Source of the DNA: an uncultured Prevotella sp. | GTDB lineage: Bacteria; Bacteroidota; Bacteroidia; Bacteroidales; Bacteroidaceae | Length of the DNA stretch: 25,233 nucleotides | Direction of reading: 5' to 3' | Assembly: GCA_958369755.1 (NCBI GenBank) | Contig: CATXJC010000026.1 | Coordinates: 1 to 25,233 of the forward strand | Shown: positions 19,261 through 25,233 of the stretch, one piece after another | Position numbering within the stretch: position 1 is the first letter of the stretch | Layout: each line of letters opens with the position of its first letter | Position numbers and translations under genes: made by a program | The notes under the pieces: model-generated | Database searches by the model: none | What the model was told of the DNA's origin: nothing | The model's input: the letters and a program-made list of their open reading frames with translations, nothing else

Positions 19261-21843
19261 ATGACAGAAACACAACATGTAATTGCACTGAACCCTTATC
19301 GCAAGGGCAATAAGGGGAAGGTGTTTTCCAACAGTATGGCGGTGTATGACAAGGTGATTGCATCGCCGGAAATCAAGAAGATGATTCAGCAGATCAGGGG
19401 CGAACTGCCTATCCCGAAGGTGAATGCCAACGACGAGAAGGCGGTGAAGAAGGCGCAGGACAGGCTGAAGAGCGAACTGCCTTTCTTCTGTCCCCACTAC
19501 GGCATCTTCAAGAACAATGTGCGCAGACAGGAGAATGCCCAGCCCGAGAGCTTCATGTTCCAGACTATCATCGACGTGGATGACAGGGAGTATGTAGACA
19601 AGGCTATCGAGAAGGCAAGGGAGCTGAACTGCTCTGACAGCATCTGGAACGGCTCGCTGCTGCACCTCTGCTACAGTGCCCGGAAGAAGCTGCACATCGG
19701 TATCAGACTGCCGGTGGGAATGACCATCGAGGAGACGCAGAAGGCGTATTGCGAGGCGCTGGGGGTGCCGTATGACGAGAGCTGCATCACACCCGAGAGA
19801 ATGATTTATCTTACGGATAAGGACTCGGAAATCTACAGGTCGAAGATGTGGTGCGCCGTGCTGAGCGAGAAGGAGATTCTGATGCGAAGGCAGGCGTATC
19901 TGGACCGCGGACTGACCGTGGACGGAAGAGGGAAAGTTAATAGTTTACAGTTAAAAGTTAATAGCAATGGTAAGAATAATGAAAATAATAGACTATCGGG
20001 CAACGACGGCAATCCTGCTGTTTCTGCTGGCTCTGCTGTTCAGCCTGCCCAACCTGGTGATAGCCATGGTGCTGATGCTCCTCATATCGGGGATTCTGGA
20101 GGCAATCAGGATGCTGGCGGACTGGGAGCCAGGGAGAAGAACCTGATTGCGTTTGACCTCTTTACGCAGGCTGCCGGACTCGGAGGTATGGAGATTGATA
20201 CCGTGGGGTCGAGACACTCTTCGCTGCTGGCTATCATGAGCGCCGGTGCTTCGAGGGTGATGGAGGAAGAGGAACTGATGAAGGTGGTGAGGGTGAAAAT
20301 GCCGAGCTACTATCAGGAGAACGACTGCCATCAGCTGATTCACGACTTCTATGCGAAATATGCTGACAATACGAAGCCGATGTCGAGGGAAGTGATGAGG
20401 GTGAATGCGCTTGCGGAGCAGAAGGCCAGCCAGCAAGTTAATAGTTTACAGTTGAAAGTTAATAGGGCAGATGGTAATCATGCTGTTCAAGGTTCGAATC
20501 TCAAAGTTCAAAGTACCGGGGAGGATTATCCTGATCCACCGGAGATGCCGAAGAAACTGCCGAAGCTGGTGGAGCTGCTGATATCGAGGACGCCGGAAAT
20601 TTATAAGCCGGCTGTGGCGCACGCTATCTTCCCGCCGCTGGCTACGCATCTCTGGAAGACGAGGTTCCGGTATATTGACAACGTGGAGCACGAGGCGAGA
20701 CTGATGACGCTGCTGCTTGCGGGTACCGGAGCGGGTAAGAGCAGCGTGAACAGGCCTATCGATTTCATTATGGAGGATATCAGGCTGAGGGATGCTGAAA
20801 ACCTGAAGCGCGAGAAGGCGTGGAAGGATGAGATGCTGCGCAAGGGTGCCAACAAGGATAAGCGCAAGAGACCTGAAAACCTGATTATCCAGGAGATTGA
20901 TGCGGATATGACGAACCCGGCTTTCGTGATGAGAACGGCTGAAGCGCAGGAACATTTCCTCTATACTTCGCTCAATGAGCTAGACCAGTTTGATGCACTC
21001 AAGGGTAGCGGAAACCAGCAGTTCCGTATCATGTGTCTTGCCGCAGACCCGGGTAATAAATATGGACAAACGCGAGTGGGAACGATGAGTGTAACGGAGC
21101 GTGTTACCATCCGGTTCAACTGGAATGCATCTACCACCATCCAGAAGGGTCAGCGTTACTTCTCTAAGGTTCTTACCGATGGTCCTATCAGCCGTATCAA
21201 CTTCTGCACCATCCCCGAAAGGGAAATCGGCGAGGATATGCCTGTTTACGGAACTTATGATGAATCGTACCGTGAGGCGCTACGGCCTTACATCGAAAAT
21301 CTGAACAAAGTAACGGGTCTGATTGAGTGTAAGGAGGCGTTTCAGCTTGCCCTCAAACTGAAGGATGAGAATGCTGAGTTTGCCCGGCTGTCGCAGGACA
21401 GGACGTTTGAGAATCTCTCGTTCCGTGCCAACGTCATCGCTTACCTGAAGGCGTGTGTGCTGTATGTAGCCAATGGTTGCAAGTGGGAGCCGGAGATTGA
21501 CGAGTTTATCCGCTGGAGCGAGCAGTATGACCTGTACTGCAAGATGCGGTTCTTCGGCGATATGATTGCGAAGGAGAACTTTACGGCGCAGAGGAGTTCG
21601 AAGCGTGGGCCTCAGAATCTTTTACAGATACTGCCCGATAACTTTACGGCTGCGCAGTTGCTTGCCATCCGGCTGGAGCATGGACTGGATGCGAAGGGTA
21701 CCGATATGATGATCAGGCAGTGGCTGCACCGGAATTACATCAGGCGGGCGTATCAGTATACGGGCAAGCGTGACAGTTGTGACAGTTGTGACAGTTTTGA
21801 GAAGCTTAAGTACCGCCACGACGGTATGGTTATTGAATCTTAA
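19261..21843 (+). CDS. BT4734-type N-domain + DUF3987 (VirE-like) protein
   Basis: This 860-aa protein combines a BT4734/BF3469-like N-terminal domain (about residues 60–215: FFCPHYGIFKNNVRRQE, FQTIIDVDD, LHIGIRLPVGMT, TPERMIYLTDKDSE) with a DUF3987 P-loop domain (about 435–790, Walker A AGTGAGKSS at 487–495). The N-terminal domain resembles archaeo-eukaryotic primase-like cores and the C-terminal part a helicase-like ATPase, so a role in replication of a mobile element is a common guess. The linker contains two in-frame copies of VNSLQLKVN (near 226–237 and 393–402), encoded by a 31-bp direct repeat. The C-terminus carries DSCDSCDS, encoded by a 9-bp repeat. Both look like minisatellite DNA absorbed into the gene. 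Confidence 0.88.
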   Translation: MTETQHVIALNPYRKGNKGKVFSNSMAVYDKVIASPEIKKMIQQIRGELPIPKVNANDEKAVKKAQDRLKSELPFFCPHYGIFKNNVRRQENAQPESFMFQTIIDVDDREYVDKAIEKARELNCSDSIWNGSLLHLCYSARKKLHIGIRLPVGMTIEETQKAYCEALGVPYDESCITPERMIYLTDKDSEIYRSKMWCAVLSEKEILMRRQAYLDRGLTVDGRGKVNSLQLKVNSNGKNNENNRLSGNDGNPAVSAGSAVQPAQPGDSHGADAPHIGDSGGNQDAGGLGAREKNLIAFDLFTQAAGLGGMEIDTVGSRHSSLLAIMSAGASRVMEEEELMKVVRVKMPSYYQENDCHQLIHDFYAKYADNTKPMSREVMRVNALAEQKASQQVNSLQLKVNRADGNHAVQGSNLKVQSTGEDYPDPPEMPKKLPKLVELLISRTPEIYKPAVAHAIFPPLATHLWKTRFRYIDNVEHEARLMTLLLAGTGAGKSSVNRPIDFIMEDIRLRDAENLKREKAWKDEMLRKGANKDKRKRPENLIIQEIDADMTNPAFVMRTAEAQEHFLYTSLNELDQFDALKGSGNQQFRIMCLAADPGNKYGQTRVGTMSVTERVTIRFNWNASTTIQKGQRYFSKVLTDGPISRINFCTIPEREIGEDMPVYGTYDESYREALRPYIENLNKVTGLIECKEAFQLALKLKDENAEFARLSQDRTFENLSFRANVIAYLKACVLYVANGCKWEPEIDEFIRWSEQYDLYCKMRFFGDMIAKENFTAQRSSKRGPQNLLQILPDNFTAAQLLAIRLEHGLDAKGTDMMIRQWLHRNYIRRAYQYTGKRDSCDSCDSFEKLKYRHDGMVIES
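19934..19964. repeat. In-gene 31-bp repeat, copy 1
   Basis: AAGTTAATAGTTTACAGTTA and the 11 bases after it recur at 20435–20465 with one mismatch. Internally it is built from roughly 7-nt AGTTTAC / AGTTAAA / AGTTAAT units. Confidence 0.8.
20435..20465. repeat. In-gene 31-bp repeat, copy 2
   Basis: This is the second copy of the 19934–19964 repeat, in the same reading frame. It is followed 30 nt later by another short repeat (TCAAAGTTCAAAGT). Confidence 0.8.
21770..21796. repeat. 9-bp tandem repeat GTGACAGTT ×3
   Basis: Three exact units near the 3' end of the DUF3987 gene encode DSCDSCDS. Confidence 0.85.
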
Positions 21844-21857
21844 ATTTATTTTTACTT

Positions 21858-22418
21858 ATGCAGATAGTTTTAAAACGTATAGCGAAGAAGAAGACCTACA
21901 CGATAGGTCGCCTTTACATCCTGAAGGATGAGGATGTAAAGAAACGCACGATTGAGAGTGTGAACAAGTGCAGGGGGCTGAAGACGGTGTGTGAGGTGCC
22001 TGCGGAGAAGCTGAATGCGGACTCGTATTTCTGTGATACGATGGAGCCGTGCTGGCGCAACCTTCTGGGTGTGGAGCTAAGTCCTGCCGAGGAGAATGTG
22101 CGGTTGGGGCGTGTATCGGGCAAGAAGGCACAGAAGATGAAGGGCACGACGGCGATACCTGAGGGCACTTATCCGGTGGTGATCAGCAAGTCGCCGAGTT
22201 TTAAGATGTGGTTGCCGCTGCTGTTGGGTGTCCCCAATTTTGAGGGCATCCGCATCCATGCCGGCAATTATCCCGATGATACGCAGGGCTGCATCCTGGT
22301 GGGTGAGAACCGTGTAAAAGGCATGGTTGTGAACTCCCGCATCTGGCTCCACCGCCTCATCAATGCCATTACCGCTGCGAGAGACAGGGATGAGAGCATT
22401 TGGGGAACGATTTTGTAA
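21858..22418 (+). CDS. DUF5675 family protein
   Basis: This 186-aa protein starts 14 nt after the DUF3987 stop. The C-terminal 110 residues match DUF5675: IPEGTYPVVISKSPSFKMWL, PNFEGIRIHAGNYPDDTQGC and ILVGE, with an L,D-transpeptidase-like arrangement of His and Cys (IHAGN...DTQGCILVG) suggesting a peptidoglycan-active or phage-derived domain. The N-terminal 75 residues hold a separate segment (KRIAKKKTYTIGRLYILKDE) interrupted by a loop not usual in the family. In Bacteroidales such genes commonly follow DUF3987 genes, where other loci carry an N-acetylmuramoyl-L-alanine amidase. No signal peptide is visible. Confidence 0.78.
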   Translation: MQIVLKRIAKKKTYTIGRLYILKDEDVKKRTIESVNKCRGLKTVCEVPAEKLNADSYFCDTMEPCWRNLLGVELSPAEENVRLGRVSGKKAQKMKGTTAIPEGTYPVVISKSPSFKMWLPLLLGVPNFEGIRIHAGNYPDDTQGCILVGENRVKGMVVNSRIWLHRLINAITAARDRDESIWGTIL

Positions 22419-22598
22419 TGTTGAATGTTGAGTGTTGAATGTTGAATTAGGCTAGCGCCCTTGAGTCCGTTAGGCAAAAAATCAACATTCAACATTCAAC
22501 ACTCAACACTAATAATTCAACATTCAACACTCAACATTCAATTTAACATTCAACACTCAACATTCAATTTAACATTCAACATTCAACATTAATAATTA
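22419..22598. repeat. Heptanucleotide minisatellite with inverted halves
   Basis: The left block consists of TTGAATG/TTGAGTG units. After 40 or so unique bases the right block consists of CATTCAA/CACTCAA units with interspersed TAATAATT and ATTTAA. The blocks are complementary and could fold into a stem of more than 20 bp. It fills the gap between the DUF5675 and antirepressor genes and has no CRISPR-like spacers. Confidence 0.9.
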
Positions 22599-22612
22599 AA
22601 CATTTTTATATC

Positions 22613-23596
22613 ATGAAAAAAAATATGAAAACAAAAAAAGAAGAGATGAAGAATGAAAAGACAGCGGGTAATGCTGTCGTGTTTGAAAACCCTGAATTCG
22701 GTAAGATTCGCACCTTGACCGATGAAGATGGAGAACCCTTGTTCTGTGCAAAGGATGTCTGTGATGCGCTGGGGTATAAAAACCAGCGTGATGCCATCCA
22801 GCGACATGTTGATGACCCTTGCGTCGTGAAACACGACGTATGGGTAGTGACTGGCAAAAAGAAGGATGGAGCTGCAGCAAATCGCTGGTGTCAGATGACT
22901 TTCGTTAACGAGAGCGGATTCTATGCTTTGGTTCTCGGCTCCAAGCTTCCTACGGCGGTGAAGTTCAAGAACTGGGTTACTTCCGAGGTGCTGCCACAGA
23001 TTCGCAAGACGGGCGGTTATATTCCGGTAAAGCAGGGCGAGAGTGATGAGGAGACGATTCGGCATGCTGAAGAGATTCTCAGAGCTACACTCAAGGAGAA
23101 GGAGAATCTGCTGAAAAACCAGCAGGTGCAGATTGATCAGCAGAAGAAACTCATAGGAGAACAGGATACGGAGATTCGTCGGCTGAACGGTGTGGTAGAC
23201 GAACAGGTGGTTTGCATCGCCAAGAACGGTGAGAACATCATCCAGTTGGAGAATCAGGTGGATCATCTTCTGCCGAAGGCGCTCTACACCGACAATGTGC
23301 TCAACTCTGTTTCCTGCTATACCACCACGCAGATAGCGAAGGAGCTGGGTATCACGGCACAGGAGTTGAACCGCCAGCTCTGTGCCCTTCATATCCAGTA
23401 CTACCAGAGCGGCCAGTATCTGCTCTATGCCGATTATGCCCACATGGGCCTGGCGAAGAGCCGCACCCGCTACTCTACCCTCCCCGACCCTCACTGCGAT
23501 GGGGCACAGGAGAAGCTGGGCACCGCCTACACCCACACCTACCTCGTATGGACAGAAAGAGGAAGGAAGTTCATACATTTAAAGGTAAAAGGGTAA
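22613..23596 (+). CDS. Bro-N / KilA-C phage antirepressor-like protein
   Basis: This 327-aa protein has a Bro-N domain at about residues 22–140 (PEFGKIRTLTDEDGEPLFCA, KDVCDALGYKNQRDAIQRHV, FVNESGFYALVLGSKLPTAV, KFKNWVTSEVLPQIRKTGGY). A long coiled coil follows (about 150–215), then a KilA-C/ANT domain (about 225–327: TTTQIAKELGITAQELNRQL, YLLYADY, ending WTERGRKFIHL). Phage antirepressors of this build relieve CI-type repression by protein contact or DNA binding. The start is chosen at the first ATG, after a TATATC gap; a second ATG lies four codons on. It closes the DUF3987 accessory block. Confidence 0.9.
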   Translation: MKKNMKTKKEEMKNEKTAGNAVVFENPEFGKIRTLTDEDGEPLFCAKDVCDALGYKNQRDAIQRHVDDPCVVKHDVWVVTGKKKDGAAANRWCQMTFVNESGFYALVLGSKLPTAVKFKNWVTSEVLPQIRKTGGYIPVKQGESDEETIRHAEEILRATLKEKENLLKNQQVQIDQQKKLIGEQDTEIRRLNGVVDEQVVCIAKNGENIIQLENQVDHLLPKALYTDNVLNSVSCYTTTQIAKELGITAQELNRQLCALHIQYYQSGQYLLYADYAHMGLAKSRTRYSTLPDPHCDGAQEKLGTAYTHTYLVWTERGRKFIHLKVKG

Positions 23597-23617
23597 AAAA
23601 GTAAAAAGGTAAAAAGG
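23583..23617. repeat. 8-bp GTAAAAAG tandem repeat
   Basis: About four to five units of GGTAAAAA with small variations begin at the last codons of the antirepressor gene and supply its TAA stop. Confidence 0.75.
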
Positions 23618-23621
23618 CTGG

Positions 23622-23646
23622 GGACCAGCGATTCCATCGCTGGTCC
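23622..23646. terminator. Perfect hairpin after the antirepressor gene
   Basis: GGACCAGCGA-ttcca-TCGCTGGTCC has a 10-bp perfect stem and 5-nt loop. It is followed by TCTAAAAAAAA rather than a T-run, so termination on the plus strand would be atypical; a dispersed palindrome is the alternative. Confidence 0.5.
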
Positions 23647-23667
23647 TCTAAAAAAAAGGGAGAAAAA

Positions 23668-23699
23668 TTTGGTAATTAGTGAATAAAGCCGTAACTTTG
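23668..23699 (+). promoter_or_regulatory. Promoter of the MATE transporter
   Basis: TTTG (23668–23671), 20 nt, TAACTTTG (23692–23699), giving a leader of about 40 nt before the ATG at 23749. Confidence 0.75.
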
Positions 23700-23748
23700 C
23701 ATGCTCTTAAGCAGAATAAAGGAAATAGATTAGTAATTAAAAGCAAAT

Positions 23749-25107
23749 ATGAATAATCATACGACATCAATAACGACAAACAGGAAACATCACTACCGGG
23801 AACTGCTGGCTATCGGCATTCCTATCATCATAGGACAGCTGGGTACCATCATCCTGGGATTTGCTGATACGCTGATGATTGGCCATCACAGTACACCCGA
23901 ACTGGCGGCTGCGGGACTGGTGAACAATATCTTCGGTCTCGTTTTCGTATCCTATATGGGATTCACCTACGGACTCACTCCTATCATCGGACGGCTCTAC
24001 GGCGAGGAACGGACCGACTGCATCGGACAGAAAGTGCGCAATGCCTTCTGTGCCAACATGCTGACGGGCATCATCTTTACCCTCGCCCTCATTGTGCTCT
24101 ACCTGAATCTGGGGCGCATCGGACAGCCTGAAGAGCTGCTCTCGCTCATCCGCCCTTACTTTCTGGTAAACCTTGCCTCGGTGCTCTTCATGGGCATCTT
24201 CTTCACGATGAAGCAATTTCTTGACGGACTCGGACAGACCAAGGTGGCGATGTGGGCGATGATTGGCGGCAACGTAATCAATATTCTGGGCAACTGGGTA
24301 CTGATTTACGGTGTGGCAGGCTTCCCGGAACTGGGATTGCTGGGAGCCGGTATTTCGACGCTGGTGAGCCGTATTCTGATGGCGCTGGCGATGGTGGGCA
24401 TGCTGATGACGGGCAAGAATTTCGGGGAATACAGACGCGATATTCTGCACAGTTCTCTGACCAAGGCTGACTTCAGGGAGATGAACCGGTTGGGCTGGCC
24501 TGTGGCGCTGCAGCTGGGCATGGAATCGGCTGCCTTCACGCTGAGTTGTGTGATGGTGGGCTGGCTGGGAACCATTCCGCTGGCGGCTCATCAGGTGATG
24601 ATTACCCTCTCGCAGCTCTTCTATCTCGTGCTTTCGGGCATGGCGGCTGCGCTGGCTATCCGCGTGAGCCATTTTATGGGTCAGAAGGACTACGGTGCTG
24701 TTCGCCGAAATGCCTACGACGGGTTCCGGCTGAACCTGCTGTTCTCGCTGTGCATGGGTTTGCCGGTGTTCCTGCTTCGCCATCAGATAGGTGGCTGGTT
24801 TAATGATAATGTGGAGGTGCAGGCGTATGTGGCTACGCTGATTATCCTGTTGATGGTATATCAGTTTGGCGACGGACTGCAGTATACCTTTGCCAATGCG
24901 CTGCGTGGCATCGCCTGTGTGAAGCCGATGGTGCTCTATGCCTTCATCGCCTATTTCGTCATCTCCCTGCCGCTGGGCTACACCCTAGGTTTCCCTTGCG
25001 GCTTGGGCATTCTGGGCATCTGGTTAGCCTTCCCGTTCGGTCTGACCATAGCGGGAGAAATGTATCGCAGAAGATTTGAGAAGGAATTGAAAAAGATTGA
25101 GGAATAA
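23749..25107 (+). CDS. MATE family multidrug/Na+ efflux transporter
   Basis: The 452 residues match the typical MATE length. The protein has two homologous halves of six membrane segments each. The first starts LLAIGIPIIIGQLGTIILGF and ADTLMIGHHSTPELAAAGLV, the second near residue 245 with LGWPVALQLGMESAAFTLSC. Conserved NorM-type features are GTIILGFADTLMIG, the MKQFLDGLGQTKVAM loop, GNVINILGNWVLIYG and MAAALAIRVSHFMGQ. It exports cationic drugs or metabolites in exchange for Na+ or H+ across the inner membrane. It has its own promoter, is higher in GC than the accessory genes and looks like core genome. Confidence 0.93.
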   Translation: MNNHTTSITTNRKHHYRELLAIGIPIIIGQLGTIILGFADTLMIGHHSTPELAAAGLVNNIFGLVFVSYMGFTYGLTPIIGRLYGEERTDCIGQKVRNAFCANMLTGIIFTLALIVLYLNLGRIGQPEELLSLIRPYFLVNLASVLFMGIFFTMKQFLDGLGQTKVAMWAMIGGNVINILGNWVLIYGVAGFPELGLLGAGISTLVSRILMALAMVGMLMTGKNFGEYRRDILHSSLTKADFREMNRLGWPVALQLGMESAAFTLSCVMVGWLGTIPLAAHQVMITLSQLFYLVLSGMAAALAIRVSHFMGQKDYGAVRRNAYDGFRLNLLFSLCMGLPVFLLRHQIGGWFNDNVEVQAYVATLIILLMVYQFGDGLQYTFANALRGIACVKPMVLYAFIAYFVISLPLGYTLGFPCGLGILGIWLAFPFGLTIAGEMYRRRFEKELKKIEE

Positions 25108-25110
25108 AAA

Positions 25111-25152
25111 AAGGGTGTATCATATTCTATTTCTAGAAGTATGAACACCCTT
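25111..25152 (-). terminator. Long hairpin between convergent genes
   Basis: The 18-bp stem has two single-base bulges: AAGGGTGT/ACACCCTT, TCATA/TATGA and TTCTA/TAGAA around a TTTC loop. The plus strand has seven A's directly on its left, which become a T-run on the minus strand, so it is a good terminator for the minus-strand gene entering from the right. It may also stop MATE transcription. Confidence 0.75.
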
Positions 25153-25179
25153 AAGTATAATACAACTGCAATTTATTTT

Positions 25180-25233
25180 TTACTCAGCAACCTGCTCAGC
25201 ACGATCATCTACGTTCTCACCCTCTGTCTCTCC
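25180..25233 (-). CDS. C-terminal end of a convergent gene (partial)
   Basis: Reading inward from the window edge on the minus strand, 17 codons encode GETEGENVDDRAEQVAE and then TAA, followed by a strong terminator hairpin. Such acidic Glu/Ala/Val tails are common at the ends of Bacteroidales housekeeping proteins, but the gene cannot be identified from this piece. Confidence 0.5.
   Translation of the reverse strand, partial: GETEGENVDDRAEQVAE

Noticed and set aside
21770..21796. DSCDSCDS as a metal-binding motif at the end of the DUF3987 protein
   Set aside because: The coding DNA is a perfect 9-bp tandem repeat, so slippage explains it better than selected metal ligands.
22419..22598. 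Possible CRISPR array
   Set aside because: The repeats are 7–14 nt, run without unique spacers and occur in inverted blocks; no cas gene is present.
22589..23578. 329-aa minus-strand ORF
   Set aside because: It is antisense to the Bro-N/KilA-C gene; the plus-strand product has clear domains and the minus frame begins inside coding sequence.
23767..24783. 338-aa minus-strand ORF rich in His, Gln and Arg
   Set aside because: It is antisense to the MATE transporter; the skewed composition is what a GC-rich membrane-protein gene gives on its opposite strand.

Overview
The base composition and every convincing promoter point to Bacteroidales, most likely a Segatella/Prevotella-type gut or oral anaerobe. 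Ten start regions carry the Bacteroidota box pair TTTG – 19 to 20 nt – TAnnTTTG or a near match. The families present (BT4734/DUF3987, DUF5675, Bro-N/KilA-C antirepressor, DUF1016, Rpn-like remnants) are typical of that order. The genus is inferred from familiarity with these repeats and proteins, not from a marker gene.

Layout. (1) 1–6.24 kb is an AT-rich accessory zone of small toxin–antitoxin-like units and gene wreckage. It holds two C-terminal Rpn-like ORFs, a small-ORF + GNAT pair between two copies of a 146-bp direct repeat, a vsr mismatch endonuclease behind a higBA module, an intact DUF1016 (YhcG-like) nuclease behind a 69-aa antitoxin-like gene, two broken DUF1016 copies and a nucleotidyltransferase remnant. 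Multi-hairpin REP-like elements sit exactly on several breakpoints. (2) 6.26–16.76 kb is one compact minus-strand operon of nine genes. In transcription order these are: an XRE/C-protein-like regulator, a MORC/MutL-like GHKL ATPase, an unrecognised 287-aa protein, a DUF6339-like 251-aa protein, an HNH endonuclease, a C5 cytosine methyltransferase, a 195-aa stand-alone domain protein, a McrB-type AAA+ NTPase and a McrC-type PD-(D/E)XK nuclease. (3) 16.8–18.4 kb holds a REP element, a 20-bp tandem repeat, a 47-aa ORF + MNT nucleotidyltransferase pair and a lysine-rich unknown. (4) 18.4–23.6 kb is the familiar Bacteroidales DUF3987 block, with tiny upstream ORFs, DUF5675 and Bro-N/KilA-C genes, and short-period minisatellites in and between genes. 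(5) 23.75 kb to the end holds a MATE transporter and the last 17 codons of a convergent gene.

How it works together. The nine-gene operon is the main candidate for an undescribed system. Its methyltransferase + McrB-like + McrC-like core resembles the LlaJI/BsuMI type of GTPase-dependent restriction-modification. Here that core is joined to a GHKL ATPase, an HNH nuclease and two partner proteins. The 195-aa protein is a free-standing homologue of the N-terminal (presumed target-reading) domain of the McrB subunit encoded next to it. The first gene has a palindrome over its own promoter, as expected for an autoregulating controller. vsr, which repairs T:G mismatches at methylated cytosines, lies about 9 kb away and may be a displaced companion of the methyltransferase.
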